The notes below the pieces were generated by a model. It was not told the DNA's origin. It did not search any database and saw only the letters and a list, made by a program, of their open reading frames with translations. The position numbers and the translations under genes were made by a program. From CAZONU01 sp965370045 (GTDB lineage Bacteria; Planctomycetota; SZUA-567; JAKLDR01), in assembly GCA_965370045.1 (NCBI GenBank), contig CBDUSI010000076.1, positions 1 through 22,318 on the forward strand: a stretch of DNA of 22,318 nucleotides, given 5' to 3'. Shown piece after piece: positions 13,847-21,335 of the stretch (position 1 is the stretch's first letter; every line of letters starts with the position of its first letter).

Positions 13847-15706
13847 ATGCGCCTGCCCCTTGAACTTATCATTGTTATCTTCATAGCCAGGCGCTACGCG
13901 CTTGAGTCCGGGAAGCCGCCGGAGAACGCGCTGCTCTGGGCGACGGGCGCGATTATCATCGGCTGCGTGTTCCTCTATCTGATATCCCTGGCCGGCTCGG
14001 CCTGGAGCGTCCGCCGGCTGCGCAAGCACCCCGCCGAGCGCATCCGGATTTACGACGCGCACTCCCGCCTGCTGGTCGCCGAGCAGATCCTGCTGGTCGC
14101 CGCGTATCTGGCCCTGGCCGAGCGCACCGGCTGGCCGGCCCTGGTGGTCGACGAGCAGGGCCTCAACGCGGGCATGACCGTGATCGGCGACGATCTCTTG
14201 CAGATATCGCCCTTCATGCTGGGCAGCCTGGCCATCTGGCTGGCCAACTACCCGGCCAGCCGCGCGCTTTCGCCCGCCCGCTGGAGCCTGGGGGAATACC
14301 TGCGCGGCCAGGCCCGGGGCATGGTCTTCCTGCTGGGCCCCTGGATGTTGATGATCGCGGCCTACGACTCGCACATCTACTGGCCGGAGGACGTGGCGGC
14401 GCTGATCGAGAACAACGCCGCCGTGCAGCTGGGCGCCTACCTCGCGATGCTGCTGGCGATAATGGTATTCTTCCCCTTCTACATGATACACCTCTGGCCC
14501 TGCCGGCGCCTGCCGGACGGCGCGGTGCGCGGACGCCTGGAGGCGCTCCTGGCCCGCGCCAGGGTCCGCTGCCGGGAGCTGATGGTCTGGCGCACCGGCC
14601 GGGGCCGGATCGCCAACGCCGCGGTGATGGGCATGGTGCCCTGGACGCGCTACATCGCCTTCACCGACGCGCTGCTCGAGGACCTGGACGAGAGCGAGGT
14701 GGAGGCCGTGCTGGCCCACGAGCTGGGCCACGTGCGTCACCACCACATGGGCTTCTACCTGATGTTCGCCGTGGCCTTCGTGCTCTTCGCCGGGCTGGTC
14801 TTCAGCCTGCTGCCCAGGGAGTTGCAGACCGAGAACTACAGCTGGTTGATGGGCATGTTGTGGGTCGTCCTGGTGGTCTTCTACTGGCGGGTGGTCTTCG
14901 GCTTCCTCTCGCGGCGCTTCGAGCGCCAGGCCGACGTGGCCTCGTGCGAGTTGGTCGGCAGCCCCCGGCCGCTGATGAGCGCGCTGGAGAAGCTGGCCCG
15001 GGCCTCGGGCGGCAGCCGCACGGCCGGCAACTGGCGGCATTACAGCGTGGCCCAGCGGGTGGCGTACCTGGCCCGCTTCGGCTTCGACGGCGAGGCCCTC
15101 AAGGAGTACCACAGCTACGTGCGCCTGGTCAAGGGCGCGGCCGTGGTCATGGTCGTCCTGTTGGCCGTCACCCTGGCTCAGAAGGGCGAGATATCGCTTT
15201 CCCAAGGGCCGGAAGCCACCGAGAGGAAGCTGCTCAAGCACCTGGAGCAGCACCCGCACGAGTACGAGAAATGGGCGCAGCTGGGGCGGGTACAACAGAT
15301 GAAGCTGAAGAAGTATTCCCAAGCCTGGAAATCTTTTTCCGAGGCGGCGAAGACCAGTTTCTACCCCGACGGCCACCTGGGCCTGGCGATGCTGAGCATG
15401 GAGCGGAGGTCGAAGTTCTTCAACCCGAAAAGGGCGGTGGAGTTCGCCGAGGAAGCCGTCCGCCGCTGCGAGAAGTCCGAGTACCGCAAGCAGCTGGTGA
15501 TTGCCCTCAGGGTGCGCGCCGAGGCCGCCTTCCTGGCCATGGATTACTCCCTGGCGGTGAGCTCGCTGCGCGAGGCCCTGAGCCGCGAACCGAACAACAA
15601 GGAATTACGCGCACGCCTCAAGGTCGTCCGCGCCGCCGACGAACGCGCCGGTGAGCAGGCCAAGCCCCTGAAAGGAAGCCGCCAGAGTGAAACCTCCTCC
15701 GACTGA
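13847..15706 (+). CDS. M48 family membrane zinc metallopeptidase with C-terminal TPR-like region
   Basis: A 619-residue HtpX/Ste24-type peptidase. The zinc motif is HELGH at residues 291-295 (EVEAVLAHELGHVRHHHMG) and the third ligand is Glu 359 in FLSRRFERQADVASCEL. The preceding helix NAAVMGMVPWTRYIAFTDAL is also typical. Hydrophobic segments flank it (about 5-15, 32-52, 78-92, 122-136, 158-172, 195-216, 302-322, 336-352, 428-443). Residues 465-600 are helical repeats of TPR character (HEYEKWAQLGRVQQMKLKKY, YSLAVSSLREALSREPNNKE). The expected role is membrane-protein quality control or cleavage of a specific partner; the TPR part may recruit substrate. Its 3' end overlaps the next gene by 20 bases. 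No good Shine-Dalgarno precedes the ATG. Confidence 0.9.
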   Translation: MRLPLELIIVIFIARRYALESGKPPENALLWATGAIIIGCVFLYLISLAGSAWSVRRLRKHPAERIRIYDAHSRLLVAEQILLVAAYLALAERTGWPALVVDEQGLNAGMTVIGDDLLQISPFMLGSLAIWLANYPASRALSPARWSLGEYLRGQARGMVFLLGPWMLMIAAYDSHIYWPEDVAALIENNAAVQLGAYLAMLLAIMVFFPFYMIHLWPCRRLPDGAVRGRLEALLARARVRCRELMVWRTGRGRIANAAVMGMVPWTRYIAFTDALLEDLDESEVEAVLAHELGHVRHHHMGFYLMFAVAFVLFAGLVFSLLPRELQTENYSWLMGMLWVVLVVFYWRVVFGFLSRRFERQADVASCELVGSPRPLMSALEKLARASGGSRTAGNWRHYSVAQRVAYLARFGFDGEALKEYHSYVRLVKGAAVVMVVLLAVTLAQKGEISLSQGPEATERKLLKHLEQHPHEYEKWAQLGRVQQMKLKKYSQAWKSFSEAAKTSFYPDGHLGLAMLSMERRSKFFNPKRAVEFAEEAVRRCEKSEYRKQLVIALRVRAEAAFLAMDYSLAVSSLREALSREPNNKELRARLKVVRAADERAGEQAKPLKGSRQSETSSD

Positions 15707-16766
15707 CCACCCGCTGAGCCTGCTGCACATCTGTCACTCCTGCTTCCTGCTGGCCAGCGCCGGCGGGACCAGGCTGCTGATCGACCCCTATTTCGGCGGC
15801 GACTTCCGCTGGAAGGGGCACGACGAGAAGCACGTCGCGCCGGAGCCCGCGCTACGCCCCGAACAGATCGAAGGCCTCGACGGCGTCGTGATCACCCACG
15901 ACCACCCCGACCACTGCCAGCCCGACGCGCTCTACTCGATAATGAGCGGCAATAGCTGCGGGCTGTGGGGGCCCGCGGGCATCTACCGCCGGGCGGTGGA
16001 GGTGGGCATCGACAACCGCCGGGTAACCAAGCTGGAGGTCTTCGGGCGCATCACGATCGGGGACATCGAGATCCTGGCCCTGCCCAACAAGGGCAGCGAG
16101 GACGCCAAGCCCTGCCAGCGCATGAGCTTTCTATTCCGGTCGGGCGAGACCAGCGTATTCCACGGCGGCGACAGCCACGGGCCCAGCCCGGCCTGGGCGG
16201 GCCACGTCGAGGGCGTGGGCCTGGCGCTGCTCTGGCCCAACCACGTGGACCGCGCGGTCTCCTTCATCAAGCCGGATTCCGTGGCCCTGACCCACTGCGA
16301 CAGCTTCGAGCCCGGCGATTTCCTCTGCGGCTACGACGCCGAGGATATCCGCGCGCGGCTCAGAAAGCGCTCGCGGGGCGCCAAGGTGCTGGCCCCCGCC
16401 TTCGGCGAGTGGTTCTGGCCCGAGCGCCTGCCCGAGGACGAGCTGCGCCGCCTGCGCGACAAGCCTCGCGGCCGGCGCCGCAACAAGGGCCGCCGTGACC
16501 GGAGGGGCGACGAAAAGAAGGCCGGCTCTCCGAACGCTGGGCCGGCGGGCGCGAAGGAAGCGAAACCGCAGCCAGAGTCGCCAACACCGCCGCCCGAGGC
16601 CGGACCTCCGGCCGCGCCGGCCGAGCCGCAACAGCAGTCCCCGCCAACGCCGGAGGCCGCACCTCCGACCGGGCAGCAGTCCCCGCCACCACCCCCCGAG
16701 ACGCCTCCCGCCTCCACCGACGGGGGCGGCGTTGATCTTCCACGAAGGGAGCCGGACACGAAATGA
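15687..16766 (+). CDS. MBL-fold metal-dependent hydrolase, UlaG-like, with Pro-rich tail
   Basis: Residues 1-255 form a metallo-beta-lactamase fold: HICHSCFLL (14-22), LIDPYF (31-36), THDHPDH (70-76), GGDSHGP (160-166) and LTHCD (201-205). These supply the usual His/Asp metal ligands. UlaG-like members act on phosphorylated lactones or other small molecules in the cytoplasm; the substrate here is unknown. Residues 256-359 are low-complexity: first Arg/Lys-rich, then Pro/Ala/Gln repeats (QQSPPTPEAAPPTGQQSPPP). No signal peptide is present. Start is GTG 15687 inside the end of the M48 gene, with AAAGGA upstream; its end overlaps the GH28 start as ATGA. This tight packing implies translational coupling of three proteins. 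Confidence 0.85.
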   Translation: MKPPPTDHPLSLLHICHSCFLLASAGGTRLLIDPYFGGDFRWKGHDEKHVAPEPALRPEQIEGLDGVVITHDHPDHCQPDALYSIMSGNSCGLWGPAGIYRRAVEVGIDNRRVTKLEVFGRITIGDIEILALPNKGSEDAKPCQRMSFLFRSGETSVFHGGDSHGPSPAWAGHVEGVGLALLWPNHVDRAVSFIKPDSVALTHCDSFEPGDFLCGYDAEDIRARLRKRSRGAKVLAPAFGEWFWPERLPEDELRRLRDKPRGRRRNKGRRDRRGDEKKAGSPNAGPAGAKEAKPQPESPTPPPEAGPPAAPAEPQQQSPPTPEAAPPTGQQSPPPPPETPPASTDGGGVDLPRREPDTK

Positions 16767-18313
16767 GCGAGTCAAGAGAGCGCGTCTTCGACGTCATGGA
16801 GCACGGCGCCGCCGGTGACGGGAAGGCCAAGGACACCCTCGCCATCCAAAAGGCAATCGACGCCTGCGCGGCAGCCGGCGGCGGCCGGGTCTACTGCCCG
16901 CCGGGCACCTACCTGAGCGGCTCGCTGGTTCTCAAGAGCAACGTGGAGCTGCACGTGGAGGCCGGCGCGACGGTCCTGGGCAGCCCTGACCTGGAAGACT
17001 ACCACGTGCCCGAGGGCATAGACCTCAAGGTCAAGACCCAGGCCGTCTTCGCGGTTCACTTGATTTGCGCGCAGGGCGAGCGCAACGTGGCCCTTACCGG
17101 ACGCGGCGCGATCGACGGCAACGGGCGGGCCTTCTTCCCGGGGCCCAAGGAGCCCGGCAGCACCTCCAAGCCGGTCAAGGACCGGCGGCCCGGCCACATG
17201 CTGGCCTTCAAGGGCTGCCAGGACGTGCTGATCAGCGACCTGCACCTGCTCGACTCCCCGTGTTACTCGGTCTGGCCGCTGTGCTGTGAGCGGGTGACGA
17301 TCCGCGGGGTGACCATCCTCAACGATCGGGAAGGCCCCAACACCGACGGCATCGACCCGGACTCCTGCCGCGACGTGGTCATCAGCGACTGCATCATTCA
17401 CGCCGGCGACGATTGCATCGCGATCAAGAGCGACGCGGGCCGGCTGGACTCCGACCGCCCCTGCGAGAACATCACGGTCACCAACTGCGTCTTCTCGACG
17501 CCCTGCTGCGGCGTGCGCATCGGCTACGAGGGCGACGCGCCCATCCGCAACGTGTGCATCTCCAACATCGTGATGCGCGACACGCGCACGGGCATCAACA
17601 TGCTGGTGCCCCGCGACACGGAGAACGGCATCGAGCACGGCCCGGCCATCGAGAACGTCACTTTCAGCAACATCGTCATGGACACGCAGGTACCCTTCTT
17701 CCTGTGGGTCGGCGACGACGCGGCCGCGCCGGGAGGCATCAGGGACATCAGCTTCTCGAACATCCGGGCCACCGCCGAGCGCGGCTGCTTCTTCGGGGGC
17801 AGCCGCTCGATTCCGATGGAGCGGGTGAGCATCGACGGCCTGGACCTGGTCGTCCGCGGCGAGATGGACGACGAGTTCGGCCGGGAGGTCCCCGACCCCT
17901 ATCGGGCCTGGGGCTTCCTGACCAGGAAGGGTCCCAACTGCAAGCGGGGCATTCCCCACGCGCTCTACTTCCGCGACGCGCGGGAGGTGTCCCTGCGCGA
18001 CGTGCGCGTCCGGTGGGGCGAGGTCTCGGGCGAGTGGCGGAGCGCGGTGCGCTGCGAGGGCGTGGAGGCGCTGGATGTCAGCGGGCTGGTCGCCCGCGGC
18101 GCGCCGGGCCCGGTCGGCGCTCCGGCGGTGCACCTCTCCGGAGTGAAGGGCGCGTTCCTGCGCGGCTGCCGGGCCGAGCCGGGGACGGGCGCCTTCCTCA
18201 CCGCCGACGGCGGCACGGAGAACGTTTCGGCGCTGAGTTGCGAGCTCTCCGCGGCGGAACGGGCCTTTGACGTCCCCCAGGGCGCGCTCTTCGAGTCGGG
18301 CAATTGTCTCTAG
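16763..18313 (+). CDS. Glycoside hydrolase family 28-like right-handed beta-helix protein
   Basis: A 516-residue pectate-hydrolase-like protein. The N-terminus (VMEHGAAGDGKAKDTLAIQK, AIDACAAAGGGRVYCPPGTY) is the typical GH28 cap, followed by beta-helix coils (LTGRGAIDGNGRAFF, GCQDVLISDLHLLDSPCYSV). Catalytic-type acids are present in NTDGID (193-198) and GDDC (215-218). The usual downstream motifs GHG and RIK are not: the aligned places read CCGVRIGYEG (248-257) and TRTGINM (274-280). It may be a divergent subfamily with altered mechanism or substrate, or a non-polygalacturonase. No signal peptide, so it should act on imported oligosaccharides in the cytoplasm. It starts within the stop region of the MBL gene (ATGA overlap). 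Confidence 0.85.
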   Translation: MSESRERVFDVMEHGAAGDGKAKDTLAIQKAIDACAAAGGGRVYCPPGTYLSGSLVLKSNVELHVEAGATVLGSPDLEDYHVPEGIDLKVKTQAVFAVHLICAQGERNVALTGRGAIDGNGRAFFPGPKEPGSTSKPVKDRRPGHMLAFKGCQDVLISDLHLLDSPCYSVWPLCCERVTIRGVTILNDREGPNTDGIDPDSCRDVVISDCIIHAGDDCIAIKSDAGRLDSDRPCENITVTNCVFSTPCCGVRIGYEGDAPIRNVCISNIVMRDTRTGINMLVPRDTENGIEHGPAIENVTFSNIVMDTQVPFFLWVGDDAAAPGGIRDISFSNIRATAERGCFFGGSRSIPMERVSIDGLDLVVRGEMDDEFGREVPDPYRAWGFLTRKGPNCKRGIPHALYFRDAREVSLRDVRVRWGEVSGEWRSAVRCEGVEALDVSGLVARGAPGPVGAPAVHLSGVKGAFLRGCRAEPGTGAFLTADGGTENVSALSCELSAAERAFDVPQGALFESGNCL

Positions 18314-18318
18314 GCGCT

Positions 18319-18337
18319 CCATTTTTCAACGGCCTGC
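18319..18337 (-). repeat. 19-bp inverted copy of the IS-end-like motif
   Basis: CCATTTTTCAACGGCCTGC is the exact reverse complement of bases 22268-22286. It lies five bases after the GH28 stop codon. The GCAGGCCGTTGAAAAA core resembles ends of IS1182-type elements, as far as I recall that family. No transposase lies beside it, so it would be a relic end or a small dispersed repeat. Confidence 0.6.
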
Positions 18338-18342
18338 CGAGC

Positions 18343-18372
18343 TTGCGCTGGCCGCTCCGGGCAGGTTAGAAT
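18343..18372 (+). promoter_or_regulatory. Promoter of def
   Basis: TTGCGC (18343-18348), 18 bp, TAGAAT (18367-18372). The leader of about 28 bases contains GAGGAG before the ATG at 18407. Confidence 0.5.
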
Positions 18373-18406
18373 CGGTGCGCGGCCATCTGCGCGAGGAGAA
18401 CGCTTC

Positions 18407-18922
18407 ATGACCCTGCCGGTACCCCCCTACCCCGCCGAGGCCCTCCGCCGGGAGTGCCGCGAGGTGGCCCCCGAGGAGTTCGGTCCCGAGATCGAGCATC
18501 TCGTCGCGGAGATGATCGAGACCATGTACGAGCGCGAGGGCGTTGGCCTGGCCGCCCCCCAGGTCGGCAGAGACCTCCGGGTTATAGTCTACGACGTCTC
18601 CGCCGAGCGCGACGATCCCCATTCACTGATCAACCCGCGCATAGTCGAGAAGACCGGCAGTGAGACCGGCGAGGAGGGCTGCCTCTCGGTGCCCGGGCTG
18701 CGCGGCAAGGTGCGGCGCGCGACCCGGGTGGTGGTCGAGGGCCAGGACCTGGAAGGCCAGCCGGTGAGCCTGGAGGCCGATTGCCTGGCCGCGCGCATGT
18801 TCCAGCACGAGTGCGACCACCTCGACGGGGTGCTCTTCTGCGACCGGCTGAGCGCCGCCAAGCGGCTGCTGGTCCGCCGGCACCTCAAGAGGCTGGAGAA
18901 CGAAGCCCTGGAAGGGCTGTGA
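18407..18922 (+). CDS. def: Peptide deformylase
   Basis: This metalloenzyme removes the N-formyl group from nascent proteins at the ribosome. All three motifs are intact: GVGLAAPQVG (45-54), EEGCLSVPG (89-97, metal ligand Cys 92) and QHECDHLDG (133-141, ligands His 134 and His 138, catalytic Glu 135). The length of 171 residues is normal. GAGGAG lies nine bases before the ATG. It is followed, after a repeat-filled 203-base gap, by fmt, its functional partner, an arrangement conserved in many bacteria. Confidence 0.97.
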   Translation: MTLPVPPYPAEALRRECREVAPEEFGPEIEHLVAEMIETMYEREGVGLAAPQVGRDLRVIVYDVSAERDDPHSLINPRIVEKTGSETGEEGCLSVPGLRGKVRRATRVVVEGQDLEGQPVSLEADCLAARMFQHECDHLDGVLFCDRLSAAKRLLVRRHLKRLENEALEGL

Positions 18923-18962
18923 CCAGTGACCAGTGGCCAGTGGCCAGTGATCAGAGTTCAGC
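18921..18962 (+). repeat. Heptanucleotide array at the end of def
   Basis: Six 7-base units: GACCAGT, GACCAGT, GGCCAGT, GGCCAGT, GATCAGA, GTTCAGC. The first unit begins inside the def stop codon (TGA 18920-18922). The array is inverted relative to that at 19091. Confidence 0.85.
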
Positions 18963-19090
18963 GAGAGGTCGCCTGTGGCCGGAACGCGGATAGGAATGTC
19001 AGTCTGAAGCCGTAAGTTCAGGGAGCGAACGTGATGGGTCATGAGTCCGACGAAGTCTGAGCGGTGGCGGCCGATGACAACAAACAGCTG
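18963..19090. other. Core of the def-fmt spacer between inverted heptamer arrays
   Basis: I see no gene, tRNA or convincing promoter in this 128-base core. With the two arrays it forms a 205-base block that exactly fills the gap between def and fmt and could fold into a long stem at the RNA level. Confidence 0.5.
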
Positions 19091-19125
19091 CTGGCCACTG
19101 GCCACCGGCCACTGAGCACTGAACC
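19091..19125 (+). repeat. Inverted heptanucleotide array abutting the fmt start codon
   Basis: Five 7-base units: CTGGCCA, CTGGCCA, CCGGCCA, CTGAGCA, CTGAACC, immediately followed by the fmt ATG at 19126. It is the reverse complement in type of the array at 18921. No Shine-Dalgarno sequence exists between array and ATG. Confidence 0.85.
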
Positions 19126-20049
19126 ATGCGCATTCTCTTTTTCGGGACCCCCGACTACGCGCTGGCCAGCCTGGAGCGCCTGGCCGCCGAGCACGACGTC
19201 CTGGGCGTGGTGGCCCAGCCAGACCGGCCCGCCGGCCGCCGGCGCGGGCCGGTCCCTCCGCCGACCGCCAGGTTCGCCCGCGAGCGGGGCCTGCGCCTGC
19301 TTCAACCGGAGAAGCCGGGTTCCGGGGAGTTCGTCGCTGAGATATCCAGCCTCGGCGCCGAGCTCGGCGTCTGCGTGGCCTACGGGCACATCCTCACCGA
19401 ACGGGTGATAGACCTGCCCGCGCACGGCACGCTCAACGCCCACGGGTCGCTGCTGCCTCGCTATCGCGGCGCGGCGCCGGTGCAGCGCGCGGTACTCGCC
19501 GGCGAAACGGAAACCGGGGTCAGTGTCCAGAAGATGGTCCCGGCCATGGACGCCGGCCCGGTGCTGCTCGCCGAGCGCGTCCCCATCGGCCCGGAAGAAA
19601 CCTCCGGCGAGCTTCTCGGGCGCCTGTCAACGCTTTCGGCCGAGTGTCTCTCTCGCGCGGTGAAGCTCGTCGAGGCGGGGAAGGCGGAGTACCTCGAGCA
19701 GGACGAGTGCCAAGCCACGTCCGCGCCCAAGCTCACCAAGGAAGAAGGCCGCGCCGACTGGACCCGGGACGCCGAGCACCTGGCCCGCGCGGCCCGCGCT
19801 TTCAATCCCTGGCCGACCCTTTGCGCCAGACTGCCCGACGGCAAGCTGCTCAAGATCCTGACCGCGAGGGAGGAGAGCGGTTCCGGCGGGTCCGGGACGG
19901 TGCTGGCCGCGGCGGGCGAGGATTTCCTGATCGCCTGCGGCGCCGGCGCGCTGCGCCTGCTGACCGTTCAGGCCGAGGGCAAGCGGCCCATGACCGCCGC
20001 CGACTTCCTGCGCGGGGCGCGGCTGACCGCCGGCGACCGGCTGAGGTGA
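19126..20049 (+). CDS. fmt: Methionyl-tRNA formyltransferase
   Basis: Formylates Met-tRNA-fMet with 10-formyl-tetrahydrofolate to make the initiator tRNA. The N-terminal Rossmann domain begins MRILFFGTPDYALASLERL. The signature is GTLNAHGSLLPRYRGAAPVQ with the catalytic trio Asn 104, His 106 and Asp 142 (MVPAMDAGPVLL). The C-terminal OB-type domain runs from about 205 to the end (KLTKEEGRADW, FNPWPTLCARLPDGKLLKIL). The length of 307 is normal. The start is fixed by family homology; a heptamer array stands where the ribosome site should be, so initiation may depend on coupling, RNA structure or a leaderless transcript. Confidence 0.97.
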   Translation: MRILFFGTPDYALASLERLAAEHDVLGVVAQPDRPAGRRRGPVPPPTARFARERGLRLLQPEKPGSGEFVAEISSLGAELGVCVAYGHILTERVIDLPAHGTLNAHGSLLPRYRGAAPVQRAVLAGETETGVSVQKMVPAMDAGPVLLAERVPIGPEETSGELLGRLSTLSAECLSRAVKLVEAGKAEYLEQDECQATSAPKLTKEEGRADWTRDAEHLARAARAFNPWPTLCARLPDGKLLKILTAREESGSGGSGTVLAAAGEDFLIACGAGALRLLTVQAEGKRPMTAADFLRGARLTAGDRLR

Positions 20050-20097
20050 GGCAAGTCGCCCGATTAAGAGAGTTGTGTCCCGTTATTGATATTATCG

Positions 20098-20134
20098 CTT
20101 GAACTTATTGAGATATTCAAGTGTTTAACTTGAA
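20098..20134. promoter_or_regulatory. Three CTTGAA/TTCAAG half-sites, probable operator
   Basis: CTTGAA at 20098-20103, TTCAAG at 20116-20121 and CTTGAA at 20129-20134. The last two form a palindrome with 7-base arms, TTCAAGTGTTTAACTTGAA (20116-20134), that overlaps the -35 of the DUF2089 promoter. The stretch is AT-rich in an otherwise GC-rich window. Confidence 0.55.
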
Positions 20135-20157
20135 TTCTTTAATCTCCGTGCTACAAT
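20129..20157 (+). promoter_or_regulatory. Promoter of the DUF2089 operon
   Basis: CTTGAA (20129-20134), 17 bp, TACAAT (20152-20157); read one base on, TTGAAT with 16 bp. Initiation near 20164 leaves a short leader containing AAAGGAG. Confidence 0.7.
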
Positions 20158-20180
20158 TCCGCTCCTGAAAGGAGTTGGAT

Positions 20181-20558
20181 TTGGCCCGGAAACCCGCACC
20201 GATAGCTACCTGTCCGGCGTGCAGCGGCCGGCTCGCGGTCGAGCGCATGAGGTGTCCAGGCTGCGGCCTGGCGGTGGAGGGCGACTTCACGACCTCGCGC
20301 CTGGGCCTGCTGCCGCTGGAGCAGCAGCGCTTCGTGGAGGTCTTCCTGGCCGCGCGCGGCAACATCCGCGAGGTGGAGCGGATTCTGGGGGTCAGCTACC
20401 CCACGGTGAGAAAGCGACTGGAGGCGGTCCTGGCCTCACTGGGCACCGAGGCCGTGGAGCTGGCCGAGAGCGCCGGCCGCCGCGAGGAGATACTGGCCAG
20501 GATTGAGAAGGGTGAGCTCTCCGCCAAGGAGGGCGCGCGGCTCTTGAGGGAGATGTAA
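20181..20558 (+). CDS. DUF2089 family zinc-ribbon/HTH protein
   Basis: A 125-residue protein of the DUF2089 family, thought to be DNA-binding. A zinc ribbon comes first (TCPACSG and RCPGCG, Cys 11, 14, 25, 28), then the conserved LPLEQQRFVEVFLAARGNIR and the HTH-like VERILGVSYPTVRKRLEAVL. The C-terminal 25 residues (REEILARIEKGELSAKEGAR) are a small helical motif also found at the N-terminus of the next protein. The start is TTG 20181, six bases after AAAGGAG; a TTG at 20175 directly abuts that site and is unlikely. Three bases separate its stop from the next ATG. Palindromes at its promoter suggest that it regulates itself. Confidence 0.9.
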   Translation: MARKPAPIATCPACSGRLAVERMRCPGCGLAVEGDFTTSRLGLLPLEQQRFVEVFLAARGNIREVERILGVSYPTVRKRLEAVLASLGTEAVELAESAGRREEILARIEKGELSAKEGARLLREM

Positions 20559-20561
20559 GAG

Positions 20562-21284
20562 ATGAACGAGGAAATCCTGCGTATCCAGAAGATGGTCGCC
20601 GAGGGCAAGGTCACGCCGGAGGAGGCGGCGGAGCTGATCGAGTCGCTGGGGGTACAGACCTCGCCCCGACCTGCGGTCAATTCCAATGGAATTGGCCTGA
20701 GCCGGGAGCGTGCGGCGCGGTGGAGCTTCTATCTGCTCCTGGCGGCAGTCGGGCTGGGGATCGTGTCGATTGCGGCAAGCTCGACGTACCAACTCTATGG
20801 CGACGATAATGTCTCCCTGAGATTCTTGGAGACTCTCTGCGGGATCAGTGCATGGGTAGCCGTCTTCGCCTCCTTTGTGCTGGGCCGGCTGGCGTTGAGC
20901 GACAAACTCCTTCCCGGAGAGCGCCTGACGGGCTGGCCGCGCATCCAGGCGTCGGTGGCCCCGGCAGTGGTCTCGGTGGGGCTGCTGGGACTGATTCTTG
21001 TCGGTCTCCCCGCGCTCGTCGGCATATTGGCCAAGCTGCTGGTCAATGACCACGTGGGCGGGCACATCCCCGATTTCATTCCGTTCTTTGGGGCGGCTGG
21101 TGTTTTCCTGGTGGTCGAAGGTCTTGTGGGCATGGTCATTGTGCGCAAGTACCCCGGTTTTCTGCGGACCGTGTTCAGGCCTCTGCTGGACGGGCTTGAG
21201 GCGCGGCACGGCAAATACATGGCCTTGGTCCCGGTGATCGGTTTCGTCTCCATGCTGGCAGCCGGCGGCCTGTTCTTCTTTTGA
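20562..21284 (+). CDS. Multi-pass membrane protein with N-terminal SHOCT/YvlB-like motif
   Basis: A 240-residue protein. Residues 1-28 (MNEEILRIQKMVAEGKVTPE, EAAELIESLG) form the short helical motif often seen at the N-terminus of YvlB/LiaX-type envelope-stress proteins. About five hydrophobic segments follow: SFYLLLAAVGLGIVSIAAS (about 53-71), GISAWVAVFASFVLGRLAL (about 91-109), PAVVSVGLLGLILVGLPALV (about 128-147), FFGAAGVFLVVEGLVGMVIV (about 170-190) and LVPVIGFVSMLAAGGLFFF (about 221-240). The function is not recognised. It is co-transcribed with DUF2089 and shares its motif, so the membrane protein may hold or release the regulator. A terminator follows. Confidence 0.75.
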   Translation: MNEEILRIQKMVAEGKVTPEEAAELIESLGVQTSPRPAVNSNGIGLSRERAARWSFYLLLAAVGLGIVSIAASSTYQLYGDDNVSLRFLETLCGISAWVAVFASFVLGRLALSDKLLPGERLTGWPRIQASVAPAVVSVGLLGLILVGLPALVGILAKLLVNDHVGGHIPDFIPFFGAAGVFLVVEGLVGMVIVRKYPGFLRTVFRPLLDGLEARHGKYMALVPVIGFVSMLAAGGLFFF

Positions 21285-21300
21285 CTCCCGCTCGCCTCGT

Positions 21301-21335
21301 CGGCGGACGTTACAAACGTCGCCGCTTATTGTAAT
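21301..21335 (+). terminator. Intrinsic terminator of the DUF2089 operon
   Basis: Stem GACGTT/AACGTC with 3-base loop, extended past one bulged G by CGGC/GCCG (21301-21324), then CTTATTGTAAT. It lies 16 bases after the membrane-protein stop codon and directly before the next promoter. Confidence 0.65.

Noticed and set aside
13835..15376. A 513-codon open frame on the minus strand
   Set aside because: It is antisense to the M48 gene, which has the HELGH motif; the translation is His/Gln/Val-rich shadow sequence.
16555..16735. Repeat array in the MBL gene tail
   Set aside because: The short GC-rich repeats are explained by Pro/Ala/Gln-rich low-complexity coding sequence in frame.
16772..18322. 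A 516-codon open frame on the minus strand
   Set aside because: It mirrors the GH28 gene codon for codon and has no recognisable domain.
19030..19065. ATGAGTCCGACGAAGTC, resembling part of a hammerhead ribozyme
   Set aside because: The conserved CUGANGA and GAAA core elements are incomplete and no matching stems I and III were found.
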